A DNA stretch of 23,220 bases from Cyanobacteria bacterium HKST-UBA02. GTDB taxonomy: Bacteria > Cyanobacteriota > Vampirovibrionia > Obscuribacterales > Obscuribacteraceae. Positions 14,878 to 22,376 of this stretch are shown piece after piece. Below the pieces are notes generated by a model. It was given only the letters and a program-made list of their open reading frames with translations. It ran no database searches and was not told where the DNA came from. Position 1 is the stretch's first letter. Every line of letters begins with the position of its first letter. The DNA lies in the NCBI GenBank assembly GCA_020431945.1, contig JAGQHH010000363.1, forward strand, positions 1 through 23,220, given 5' to 3'. Position numbers and translations under genes: made by a program.

Positions 14878-17800
14878 CTAGTCTTCCTTATCCTCTTTCT
14901 GCAAGATCGAGAGAAAGATCTTGACAAGACGCGAATCCCATCGTTTGCCGGAATCTTCCTTGATGAGGTCGATGGCTTCTTCCTTTCCGAGGCGCTCCCG
15001 CCACGGTCTATCCGAGGTCATGGCGGTATAGGTATCGACAAGCGAGACGATCTGGGCTTCCACCGGAATGTCGTGACCTCTGAGACCGTTGGGATAACCG
15101 GTGCCGTCCCAGTGCTCGTGATAAGCCTCGACAATTTGAGAGACCCGGTGAAGGAGCTTGGCCGGCTCCAGAATCTTGGCACCGACAGCCGGTGCCTGCC
15201 TGATCATCTCCATCTCATCGTCAGTGAGCGGTCCGGGCTTCTGAAGCACTTCTTCCGGGACTGCGATTTTGCCGAGATTGGAGAGCACCGCAGCCAGTGA
15301 CACGATCTCGGCATGCTCTTTGGAAAGGTGCAGAGATTGCGCCATGCGGCTGGCATAACCATAGACCCGGGGCGAGCGCTCGCTGCCGTATGCATCTTTT
15401 TCTTCCAGGCTTTTCACTATCTGAGCGAGAAGACCGAGGATGCCTTTTTCAGCGATCATCTCCAGGTCGAATGCCGGCAGGCTGTCATCGAGCCTGACCT
15501 TGACCTTCTCCCGACCACGATTGTCGATCTCGAGCTTGTCCTTGTCGGTAATGGCCAGAGCACCACCGGAGCGCATCAGGTCATCGGCGACGGTACAGAC
15601 CCTGTTCCTGCCGCGCTGCTTGGCCAGATAGAGAGCTTTGTCGGCCAGCTCGAAAAGTTTTTCTTTGTCGTCGGCGTCGTTGGGAAAAACAGCGACACCA
15701 AGAGAAGCGGTGATCGTTCCCACGCCTTCCACCGGTTTCTCTCTGATCGAACTGCAGATCCGTTCCGCCACCATCTTCGCCCATTTCAAATCGGTCTCGG
15801 GAAGCAGGACCACGAATTCCTCACCGCCGAATCTGCCGACAGTATCGATCTCACGGACGCTCTTCTTGAGCACTTTACCGATATGTTTGATGGCAGCGTC
15901 GCCGAAGTGGTGACCGAGATAGTCGTTGATGCGCTTGAGGTAATCCAGGTCGATGATGATAAAAGAGAAAACGTGACCGAAGCGCTGGTAACGATCGATT
16001 TCCTTGCTGAGCTGGGTCTCGAAGTGACGGCGGTTGAACAGCCCGGTCATGGCGTCGGTAATCGACTCATGCTTGACCTGGGTGAACAGCTCGGCGTGCG
16101 ATATCACCACGGCGACACGGTCTGCCAGGTCGAGGACGAAATGCTCGTCCTTGTCCGAGAGCGGTCTGACCATGTTGTCGCTCACCATGCAGAGGGCGGC
16201 CTTGAAGTTGCCTGCGTAAAAGAGTGGAACCAGGGTGGCCGACTTGCACTCTTCGGAGATTTTCACATTGCGCCCGGCAAGCCGCTCTTCCAGCTCTTCC
16301 CGGGTGAGGAAAATAGTCTGTCCCTGCTTGAGCTCTTCTTTGACCACTTCGAAAAGATGCTCGCCGAGATTAGCCGGCTCGTGCTCTTTGCCCTCGAGAG
16401 CGGGGATCTCGTTCTCGTCCCGGTCCGGCTCCGGAGCGTCGCCGGCGACCTTGGACTTGGCGAAAGAATCGGTCTTGGCGTCGAAGAGAGCACCGACACA
16501 GAGAGAGAGCTCGAAATACTCGATGAGGGCCTCGACCAGGGTCTCCATGATCTGATCGGCTTGCATCAGGGCTTTTCTGATTCCGCTGGTGACCCTGTTG
16601 ATGATCGCAGCCCTGGTCTGATCGGAGCGGATCTGCTGGATCGCCTGGTCGGCACGGATAACGTTCGAAAGGTGACCGGCGATGGTCAAACCCAGTTCTC
16701 TATCCTGGGGTCGGAAATCCGGACGGTTGGGAAGTCGCTGCCAGAGCCCGATGACGCCCAGACGCGCGCCTTCGGAAGTAAGCGGCAGCACCAGAGCGAT
16801 ATCGTGCTTGAAATACTGATCGCCTTTGCGGCTGTATTCCATATTGATCATCTTGCCGCGTCCGGACTTGAAGACCTCCACAAACGGATTTTCCTCGGAA
16901 TCGCTATCCACGGCATGAACTTCGCTGTCGCTGGTCTGAGGGCGAAGGACATTCTCGCCCCGGTCGTGCAGATAGATCTCCGAATGGGCGAAGCCCATGT
17001 GCTCGGCGACCAGCATGACCGACTTGACCAGGGAGTCTCTGGTGGACATCCCTCGCGACTCCCGGAAGAGACTCCCGATCTCGTTGATCAGTTTCATCTC
17101 CTGGGCGTCCATCTCGATCTTGCCTTGGTCAGCAGATTGCTGGACGACGACCGAGAGGACCTCGGCGACCTTTTGCAGGACCACGGCATCGACAGTGCTC
17201 CAGTCCCGGGCGCCACTGCATTGCTGGAGCTCCAGGAAGCCGGAGAAGACGCCCCGGCTGCGAAGCTGAGCCATCAATCGCGCTTTCACTCCGCCGAGCT
17301 CGATAAGAGAAGAAAGCGTCGGCGAGACTTTGTGGAAATTGGTATCGTTAGCGGTGTTCGGTATCGAGATCACGCCAGCCCCGGTCTCATCCGGAAAGCG
17401 GGACAGGAACTCGAGAACGATGGCGGTGGACTCCTGGGGGGAGAGCTGGTTGTTGACGAAAGCATTGTGACCGCTGCCGGTATATTCGTTGGTGACCTGC
17501 AGATGGTCGCCGTCGATCTGCCAGATCAGACCGCGATCGGCGTTGGCTGCTTTCACCAGGGTCTCGATAGCATACTGGAGGATGGTGTTGAGGTCCCTCG
17601 AGTGCCTCAGCCGCCCGATGATCTCGTTGATGATGGTCTGGGCAGCCGGGGGAAGGATCGAGACCTGATCGCCATCATCCCGGTTGTCCTGTCCTTTGCG
17701 AGTATCATCGACGACGGCGCCCCCACCGTCTGTAGGCACGGTGACAGCGGGATCGGCAGTGGCGATGGACGCCACGGCACCACCGGGGGTCACTGTCGGG

Positions 17801-18516
17801 GAGGCACCAAGCGCCGGTGGAGCGCCCTTGGGATTGAGATCTATGGCTATGGGCGAGACTCGACCGGGCTCGCTTCCCGGCGGAAGCTGCGGCAACTCGG
17901 AAGGGTGAATGATCTCGGGGAAACTCAGACCCTGAAGCGGATCGAGGATGAGACCGGTTTGAATCGGGACCTTTTTGATCGGCCAGGCGGAGCGAATCCG
18001 CTGCATATAAGGCAGGGCACTTCCGGAAGGACCGAGCTTGGCCCGGGCGTCTTCGAGTCGGTTGGTCTCGGGTCGATCGAGATTGCTCCACTTGGGCTGC
18101 AGCCTATCGAAAGCTTGCTTGACGATTGCCGGATCCATGGAGCCCGTGCACTGATATTTCTCACCTTCGGGAGATTCGTGAGCTTGCTGTCCATAAACGA
18201 AAAGGCAGAGTCCGTGACTCTCGAGAAGAAATCCCCATTCGTCCGGCGGGTCGGTGTGGTCTTCGGAGAAAATGGAGACACACTCGGCATCACGCATCAG
18301 GTCACGAAATCGCGGTCCTTTCGGGAGCAGGCGCGCTGCTTTCTGTCTGGACCAGTAGACCAGGACAGGCTTGAGCCTGGCATCTATGGCCAGCTCCTCG
18401 ACCTGTCTGAGAAACGGCAGGAATTCCGAGGGCGGCAGGATGCTGAGCGGCAACGCAGCAGGACCTGCCTGCTGGACCAGCATCATCTGTAACTGAATAC
18501 GGCTTGGCTCCGCCAT
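14878..18516 (-). CDS. Cytoplasmic sensor: DICT-like, three GAF, GGDEF and degenerate HD-GYP
   Basis: The 1212-residue protein has no membrane segment. Residues 1 to about 170 resemble a DICT sensory domain (DEWGFLLESHGLCLFVYG), followed by a Pro/Ala-rich linker to about 280. Three GAF domains follow (starting near AAQTIINEIIGRLRHS, MKLINEIGSLFRES and AAIINRVTSGIRKAL). The GGDEF domain at about 816-975 keeps the signature GGEEF (897-901), the metal-binding segment DLDYLKRIND and an inhibitory RxxD site (REID), so c-di-GMP synthesis is expected. The C-terminal HD-GYP domain retains WDGTGYP but has SN in place of the HD pair and has lost several His ligands, so phosphodiesterase activity is unlikely. 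I prefer ATG 18516, with AGGG 8 nt upstream; a GTG at 18600 would add 28 residues. Confidence 0.9.
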   Translation of the reverse strand: MAEPSRIQLQMMLVQQAGPAALPLSILPPSEFLPFLRQVEELAIDARLKPVLVYWSRQKAARLLPKGPRFRDLMRDAECVSIFSEDHTDPPDEWGFLLESHGLCLFVYGQQAHESPEGEKYQCTGSMDPAIVKQAFDRLQPKWSNLDRPETNRLEDARAKLGPSGSALPYMQRIRSAWPIKKVPIQTGLILDPLQGLSFPEIIHPSELPQLPPGSEPGRVSPIAIDLNPKGAPPALGASPTVTPGGAVASIATADPAVTVPTDGGGAVVDDTRKGQDNRDDGDQVSILPPAAQTIINEIIGRLRHSRDLNTILQYAIETLVKAANADRGLIWQIDGDHLQVTNEYTGSGHNAFVNNQLSPQESTAIVLEFLSRFPDETGAGVISIPNTANDTNFHKVSPTLSSLIELGGVKARLMAQLRSRGVFSGFLELQQCSGARDWSTVDAVVLQKVAEVLSVVVQQSADQGKIEMDAQEMKLINEIGSLFRESRGMSTRDSLVKSVMLVAEHMGFAHSEIYLHDRGENVLRPQTSDSEVHAVDSDSEENPFVEVFKSGRGKMINMEYSRKGDQYFKHDIALVLPLTSEGARLGVIGLWQRLPNRPDFRPQDRELGLTIAGHLSNVIRADQAIQQIRSDQTRAAIINRVTSGIRKALMQADQIMETLVEALIEYFELSLCVGALFDAKTDSFAKSKVAGDAPEPDRDENEIPALEGKEHEPANLGEHLFEVVKEELKQGQTIFLTREELEERLAGRNVKISEECKSATLVPLFYAGNFKAALCMVSDNMVRPLSDKDEHFVLDLADRVAVVISHAELFTQVKHESITDAMTGLFNRRHFETQLSKEIDRYQRFGHVFSFIIIDLDYLKRINDYLGHHFGDAAIKHIGKVLKKSVREIDTVGRFGGEEFVVLLPETDLKWAKMVAERICSSIREKPVEGVGTITASLGVAVFPNDADDKEKLFELADKALYLAKQRGRNRVCTVADDLMRSGGALAITDKDKLEIDNRGREKVKVRLDDSLPAFDLEMIAEKGILGLLAQIVKSLEEKDAYGSERSPRVYGYASRMAQSLHLSKEHAEIVSLAAVLSNLGKIAVPEEVLQKPGPLTDDEMEMIRQAPAVGAKILEPAKLLHRVSQIVEAYHEHWDGTGYPNGLRGHDIPVEAQIVSLVDTYTAMTSDRPWRERLGKEEAIDLIKEDSGKRWDSRLVKIFLSILQKEDKED

Positions 18517-18629
18517 TCGCCTGACCCTGAAAAACCCTGGGAACCTCTCTGGATTCCCAAGTTGAGCGACTTCGATTCTCCCGCAAGGTTTAAATACCAC
18601 TGCCCTATTATTACTAATCTGTTGATAAC

Positions 18630-18645
18630 CCGAATGTAACCGAAT
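18630..18645. repeat. Direct repeat CCGAAT with 10-bp period
   Basis: CCGAAT occurs at 18630-18635 and 18640-18645, one helical turn apart, in the gap between the divergent sensor and methyltransferase genes. Such spacing is typical of regulator half-sites, but two copies of a hexamer can arise by chance. Confidence 0.25.
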
Positions 18646-18696
18646 CTCAACGCTGCCAAGCGCTTCCGGGTCTAAGCATGGCCTGCGTTACAAGAA

Positions 18697-18714
18697 ATCC
18701 CCCGGGAGGGGGAT
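18697..18714 (+). promoter_or_regulatory. 7-bp stem-loop upstream of methyltransferase
   Basis: ATCCCCC and GGGGGAT form a perfect stem with a GGGA tetraloop, 30 nt upstream of the methyltransferase ATG. The 3' arm with the loop contains GGAGG, an anti-16S-like sequence that would be hidden in the stem. It could be an operator or an mRNA control element. Confidence 0.45.
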
Positions 18715-18717
18715 CTA

Positions 18718-18729
18718 ACGTATATACGT
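18718..18729. promoter_or_regulatory. Perfect 12-bp palindrome upstream of methyltransferase
   Basis: ACGTATATACGT is self-complementary over its full length and ends 14 nt before the ATG at 18744. It follows the stem-loop at 18697-18714 by 3 nt. A dimeric regulator could bind here, or the TATATAC core may serve as part of a promoter. Confidence 0.4.
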
Positions 18730-18743
18730 GCTACCATTTGGCA

Positions 18744-19424
18744 ATGGATATGGAAAAGAACATCACTAAGACCGTCGATGACCTCCTCTCCTCGGACGTC
18801 TATCGCGATAACCTGGACTTCTGGGAGCGCGCCTGGAGCGGAGTGAAAACCGCATACACTCAGCTTCCCCAGCTTTCTTACCTGGAGTCGATCCCGCGAA
18901 TTCTCAAAGACAACGAAGCCAAGTCGGTCCTCGATCTGGGCTGCGGAAGCGGCTGGCTCTCAATCTTTCTGGCCCGGGCCGGCTTCGAGGTGACCGGTCT
19001 GGACATCTCGCGTCATGCCATCCGCCTCAGCAAGGAATGGGCGGAAAAAGAAGATCTGGACATTCATTTCGAAGTCGGTGACATCGCCGACTTGCATTAT
19101 CCCGAGTCGGCTTTCGACGCCATCGTCGGCAATTCGATCTTCGAGCATTTTCCCTACGAGATGACCACCCTCACTCTCAAACGTCTGCGTAAAGTCCTGG
19201 TGCCAGGCGGTGTCTTCATCGGCTGTTTCGATGAGGTCGGTACCGGTCCCGGAGAATATTTCAAGCTCCCGGACAACACCCATGTCTACACGGACAAGCC
19301 CCGCAAAGGCATGCTCCTTCGCAATTATTCCGATGACGAGCTCAAAGATTTCTTCCGCGGCTGGAAGCTCGACTCGATAACCAGCCTGGAAAAGGGCAGT
19401 CGCCTGGTAGTCGCTACTACCTGA
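18744..19424 (+). CDS. Class I SAM-dependent methyltransferase
   Basis: From ATG 18744 the product is 226 residues. Motif I is VLDLGCGSG (about 62-70), followed by the acidic end of strand 2, VTGLDIS (about 83-89). Motif II reads GDIADLHYPESAFDAIVGNS, and a post-motif LRKVLVPGGVFIG follows. This is the Methyltransf_11/25 pattern of small-molecule or protein methyltransferases. The acceptor substrate cannot be told. The frame is open upstream to ATG 18678, but those 22 codons would run across a stem-loop and a palindrome, so I chose the internal start; no Shine-Dalgarno precedes it and the mRNA could be leaderless. Its stop directly abuts the stop of the convergent PucR-family gene. Confidence 0.88.
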   Translation: MDMEKNITKTVDDLLSSDVYRDNLDFWERAWSGVKTAYTQLPQLSYLESIPRILKDNEAKSVLDLGCGSGWLSIFLARAGFEVTGLDISRHAIRLSKEWAEKEDLDIHFEVGDIADLHYPESAFDAIVGNSIFEHFPYEMTTLTLKRLRKVLVPGGVFIGCFDEVGTGPGEYFKLPDNTHVYTDKPRKGMLLRNYSDDELKDFFRGWKLDSITSLEKGSRLVVATT

Positions 19425-21023
19425 TCAACTGTTTCCTTTGAGCTGGCGGATGAGAAAAGCCACCTGGAAGTTGAGCAGCACTTCCTGAGAATCCACGTCC
19501 ACATCGAGGATCTCGGCTATCTGCTCGAGACGATAGCGCAGGGTGTGCCGGTGCACATAGAGAGCTCGGGCTGCCGAATTCAAGTTGGCACCCTGCTCGA
19601 CATAGACTCGCAAGGTGTCGAGTAGCTCGGTTTCCCATTCCTCGTCATAATCGGCCAGAGGCTGGAGAGTCTCCTTATAGAAACGATCGAGCTCGGGGTG
19701 ATCGATTATCAGGTACAGCAGGCGAGTGACGCCCAGAGCACCGTATTCGATAGCAAATTCTTTTTCGTGGTGAATCATCGAGCCGATGATCAGAGCCTGC
19801 CTGGCTTGCCTGTAAGATTCGGGCAACTCGAGGATGGTGGCGACTTTGCGCCCGGCACCAAGCTGCACCCGGGTGCCGATGCTGTTTTTCTTGAGACGCT
19901 CTACCAGAACCGCCGCCTCTTTCTGCCAGGTTTTTCCCTTGCCTGTCTCGAAAGGCACCACATAGATCCTGGTACCTTCCACTTCCGTCGAGACATAAGG
20001 CTTCTCGGGCCAGTTGATGGCGGCTCCGATCGGCCCCTCATCGGAATAGACTTCCACGGCGAAAACGAAAAAGCCGTCGTAGAGATCGAAGCCGAAGTGA
20101 CGCTCCAGACGCTCTTGCTCCGAGGCCGAGACCGGCACTCCCGAGAGCAGATCCCGCAGGGTAGCCCGAAAACCGGCGGAGACTCCCAGATCGGACTTCT
20201 CGCGCTGGGCCAGATCGACCACCGCGGCAAGGGCAGCTGGCTGCATATAGCCCAGGATAGTCTCCATCTCGTCGGAGGGTCGCACAGTCACCGACAGAAA
20301 ACCAGCCAGGCTGCCCTGGCTCGAAAGAAGCGGCAGAACAATTCGCTTGCCAGCCCGGATCGGGCTCAGCACAGAATCGGGTGCCGGAGCCATCATCCGT
20401 CTGGACTCATCGAGAATGCGCTTGCGGAAGCTTGTCGGGGTAGCGCCCATATCTACCGAGGCAAGCGGCTTGAAATCCGCCGACTCGACAGCGGCAGGGC
20501 AGCCGGTCCAGTCGCTCAGTAGACCGAGCACACCTTCGAGCCCGTCTTCCAGCACAGCATTTATAAAAGCGGCCTGCACCCTGGCCGCTGCTCGTCTGGA
20601 CTCGGAGACGAATGCCATTTCGATCTCATGGACAGCATGCTCGCTATCTCTGTAACCGGGTACCAGCACGAAGGGTGTATCGGATTCACGGGCACGGGAA
20701 AGCAAAGGACCATAGCCGGAGCCCTCGCCATGGTCACCATTACCGATACCGGACTGAGACTCCAGGGACGGTACTATACAAACCATAGCGGCGACCTGCC
20801 CGAGATCCTCAGGCAAGCCCGGCGCGGCTTCAGACAGGTTCGCCGAGAGCCGCCAGATCACCAGAGCCTTGCTGGACTCGCCCTCGGCCGGCTCGATGAC
20901 CACTCGCGACACGGGCCGATCTAAACTCTCTTGCCCGCAAAGCACCTTTGCCTCGGCAAAGGCATCAGTTGCCAGGAGCTGGCGCAGGGAAGGTTGGTAG
21001 AGGTAGGCAGTGGATTTACTCAT
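19425..21023 (-). CDS. PucR-family transcriptional regulator
   Basis: The 532-residue protein has an N-terminal PucR-type ligand domain (SLRQLLATDAFAEAKVL and SRVVIEPAEG, about residues 10-140), a central GAF/GGDEF-like region and a C-terminal PucR helix-turn-helix. The C-terminal part reads LLDTLRVYVEQGANLNSAAR, then ALYVHRHTLRYRLEQI, about residues 467-510, the diagnostic HTH_30 pattern. Members are usually activators of purine, amino-acid or aromatic catabolism genes; the ligand here is unknown. ATG 21023 has GGAG 5 nt upstream. It is convergent with the methyltransferase gene and divergent from the HU gene. An inverted repeat just upstream could mediate autoregulation. Confidence 0.9.
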   Translation of the reverse strand: MSKSTAYLYQPSLRQLLATDAFAEAKVLCGQESLDRPVSRVVIEPAEGESSKALVIWRLSANLSEAAPGLPEDLGQVAAMVCIVPSLESQSGIGNGDHGEGSGYGPLLSRARESDTPFVLVPGYRDSEHAVHEIEMAFVSESRRAAARVQAAFINAVLEDGLEGVLGLLSDWTGCPAAVESADFKPLASVDMGATPTSFRKRILDESRRMMAPAPDSVLSPIRAGKRIVLPLLSSQGSLAGFLSVTVRPSDEMETILGYMQPAALAAVVDLAQREKSDLGVSAGFRATLRDLLSGVPVSASEQERLERHFGFDLYDGFFVFAVEVYSDEGPIGAAINWPEKPYVSTEVEGTRIYVVPFETGKGKTWQKEAAVLVERLKKNSIGTRVQLGAGRKVATILELPESYRQARQALIIGSMIHHEKEFAIEYGALGVTRLLYLIIDHPELDRFYKETLQPLADYDEEWETELLDTLRVYVEQGANLNSAARALYVHRHTLRYRLEQIAEILDVDVDSQEVLLNFQVAFLIRQLKGNS

Positions 21024-21052
21024 TATCTCCTCAGTGTATCCCTATCATATCT

Positions 21053-21073
21053 CGCTATTTGACAACAATAGCG
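21053..21073. promoter_or_regulatory. Inverted repeat operator candidate upstream of the PucR gene
   Basis: CGCTATT and AATAGCG are perfect 7-bp arms around a 7-nt spacer, giving 14-nt half-site spacing. The spacer carries TTGTCA on the minus strand, a -35-like hexamer for the PucR-family gene starting at 21023. The position fits repression or autoregulation, but no binding evidence exists. Confidence 0.45.
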
Positions 21074-21142
21074 CTTCCCCTGACATCCAAAAGATCTCCA
21101 AAAGTCGCTCATGGTAAGGTTTTTAGAGCACTTTTTTCGAGC

Positions 21143-21157
21143 GATTTCCATGAAATC
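21143..21157. promoter_or_regulatory. Short inverted repeat in the PucR/HU divergent region
   Basis: GATTTC and GAAATC flank CAT, about 90 nt upstream of the HU start. It may be a regulator site; a 6-bp inverted repeat in an AT-rich gap is weak evidence on its own. Confidence 0.3.
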
Positions 21158-21248
21158 CGCACCCCCTCTCTTGTATAACGGTTGACCTGGTGCTAACATC
21201 CCGTCCTTGGAAGCCCAATTACTGTGGTTTTTCATAGGAGGAAACAGT

Positions 21249-21599
21249 ATGAACCGTGCCGAGTTGATCACGGAAATCGCAGACCTCACCGGTCAGCCCA
21301 AAACACAAGTCAGTGCAACTCTCTCTGCCATGCTGCACAGCATCACCGGTGCTGTCGCCAAAGGCGAAAAAGTTACTCTGGTTGGCTTCGGTACTTTCGA
21401 GCGCCGCACCCGCCAGGCTCGCACCGGCCGTAATCCTCGCACTCTTGCTCCTCTTCGCATTCCTGCCAGCAAGGTTCCTGCCTTCCGCGCCGGACAAGAG
21501 CTCAAGAGCATCGTCAACGGCAAAGCTCGCCAGAAAAACTGGGCTACCCCCAGCACCAGCAAGCCTAAAGCCAAGAAAAAAGCCACCAAGCGTCGCTAA
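21249..21599 (+). CDS. hup: HU-family DNA-binding protein with lysine-rich C-terminal tail
   Basis: The 116-residue protein begins MNRAELITEIADLTGQ and contains VTLVGFGTFERRTRQART and GRNPRT, with IPASKVPAFRAGQELK following. This is the HU/IHF DNA-bending fold with its beta-arm. The usual HU length is about 90 residues; here about 20 extra residues form a basic tail (SKPKAKKKATKRR), as in some actinobacterial or chlamydial HU variants. It should act as a nucleoid architectural protein. ATG 21249 has an ideal AGGAGG 8 nt upstream; the frame is open 14 codons further, but without a ribosome binding site. A strong intrinsic terminator follows at 21638, so it is monocistronic. Codon choice looks more restrained than in neighbours, in line with high expression. 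Confidence 0.95.
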   Translation: MNRAELITEIADLTGQPKTQVSATLSAMLHSITGAVAKGEKVTLVGFGTFERRTRQARTGRNPRTLAPLRIPASKVPAFRAGQELKSIVNGKARQKNWATPSTSKPKAKKKATKRR

Positions 21600-21637
21600 T
21601 TGCTAGCAGCGCCGGTCGCTAGAGACAGATAAAGATA

Positions 21638-21665
21638 GGGCTCCTCTAAGAGGAGCCCTTTTTTT
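21638..21665 (+). terminator. Intrinsic terminator of the HU gene
   Basis: GGGCTCCTC and GAGGAGCCC form a 9-bp stem with a TAA loop, followed by seven T (21659-21665). It lies 38 nt after the HU stop. Confidence 0.9.
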
Positions 21666-21713
21666 CCGGAAATATGCCTGTATTCGGGGATTTTTTCAGA
21701 TTACCCCTTGAGC

Positions 21714-21743
21714 TTGACATCCTTTTGAGACAGAATTAATACT
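21714..21743 (+). promoter_or_regulatory. Sigma70-type promoter of the 53-residue gene
   Basis: A perfect TTGACA (21714-21719) is followed after 18 nt by AATACT (21738-21743); reading TAATAC one base earlier gives 17-nt spacing. A start near 21750 would give a leader of about 55 nt before the ATG at 21807, rich in CAGCAG repeats. No other gene starts nearby, so this promoter likely serves the small gene. Confidence 0.65.
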
Positions 21744-21806
21744 GCAGCAGCACTCCACCCTCGGCACCAGCAGCAGCCAGCCACCTAACTAGAAAGATCG
21801 GATTCC

Positions 21807-21968
21807 ATGAACGACCATATCGAGAGCTTCCAGAGCCGCCTTCGCAAGATTTTCGAGAGCAAAGCGGAGGAATTCCACCGCTATTCCGAAGAGAACCCCA
21901 ATACGGCAGTGGTTACAACCCAGCTTGCCGGACTCTATAACGATCTGGCCCAGGTTATGAACGGCTAG
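21807..21968 (+). CDS. Free-standing 53-residue protein of unknown function
   Basis: The ORF reads MNDHIESFQSRLRKIFESKA, then EEFHRYSEENPNTAVVTTQL and AGLYNDLAQVMNG. It has no signal peptide, cysteine or membrane segment and looks mostly helical with two amphipathic stretches, so a small soluble oligomer or regulator is plausible. I recognise no family. Support for a real gene comes from its setting: a consensus TTGACA promoter at 21714, a stop at 21966-21968 and a strong terminator at 21994-22021, with no other gene in the unit. The ribosome binding site is poor (GGATTCC before the ATG), which is the main reason for caution. Confidence 0.62.
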   Translation: MNDHIESFQSRLRKIFESKAEEFHRYSEENPNTAVVTTQLAGLYNDLAQVMNG

Positions 21969-21993
21969 TACGAAATTTCTGCTTCCTCCTTTG

Positions 21994-22021
21994 AAAAGAA
22001 GCGCCCTGTGCGCTTCTTTTT
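21994..22021 (+). terminator. Intrinsic terminator of the 53-residue gene
   Basis: AAAAGAAGCGC and GCGCTTCTTTT form a perfect 11-bp stem around CCTGT, ending in five T (22017-22021). It lies 25 nt after the stop codon at 21968. Confidence 0.85.
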
Positions 22022-22112
22022 GCTTGATTCGTGCTTTTCCCATGGACACGACAGGCTTGCCGGTCTAAAGTGAGGATGACCGTATATCGGGTAATTTCGA
22101 GAGGTTTTCCGG

Positions 22113-22376
22113 ATGGATGCAGCATTTCTGTTGGTGAGCGGGCTGGTAGCTGCTTTTCTCGTGGCTGTCATTGCCTTTCCCGAGAAAATCTGCCCGGTGC
22201 ATCCCATGGTCAAGAAAAAGAAAGTCGGCTCCTCATACTGGGGCGTCTATCCCGATGCCGATCCCGAGAAGTCGGTCGGCTCGGTGGAAGTGGAGCCCCA
22301 GGTGGGCAAGTACAAGAGCGTTTACGGAGCGGTCTCCTACGCTCAGGGCAAAGGCGTCTCCAGACGGGGTGCATGA
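22113..22376 (+). CDS. Small single-pass membrane protein
   Basis: The 87-residue product has one membrane helix at about residues 3-22 (AAFLLVSGLVAAFLVAVIAF), then KICPVHP and a KKKK cluster, which puts the C-terminal part in the cytoplasm by the positive-inside rule. The tail is polar (SYWGVYPDADPEK, VEVEPQVGKYKSVYG) with no known motif. ATG 22113 is preceded by GAGAGG about 9 nt upstream. Its TGA overlaps the ATG of the acid phosphatase gene (ATGA), so the two are translated together. The function is unknown; a role linked to the phosphatase is only suggested by the coupling. Confidence 0.7.
   Translation: MDAAFLLVSGLVAAFLVAVIAFPEKICPVHPMVKKKKVGSSYWGVYPDADPEKSVGSVEVEPQVGKYKSVYGAVSYAQGKGVSRRGA

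Noticed and set aside
15313..18492. A 1059-codon open frame on the plus strand, antisense to the GGDEF sensor gene.
   Set aside because: It mirrors the sensor gene, whose domains are unmistakable. The antisense frame stays open because the real gene rarely uses TTA, CTA and TCA codons; its translation shows no domain or start context.
22031..22373. N-terminal extension of the acid phosphatase frame across the small membrane gene.
   Set aside because: The ATGA-coupled start at 22373 gives a signal peptide directly, and the extension would place over 100 residues of shadow sequence before it.
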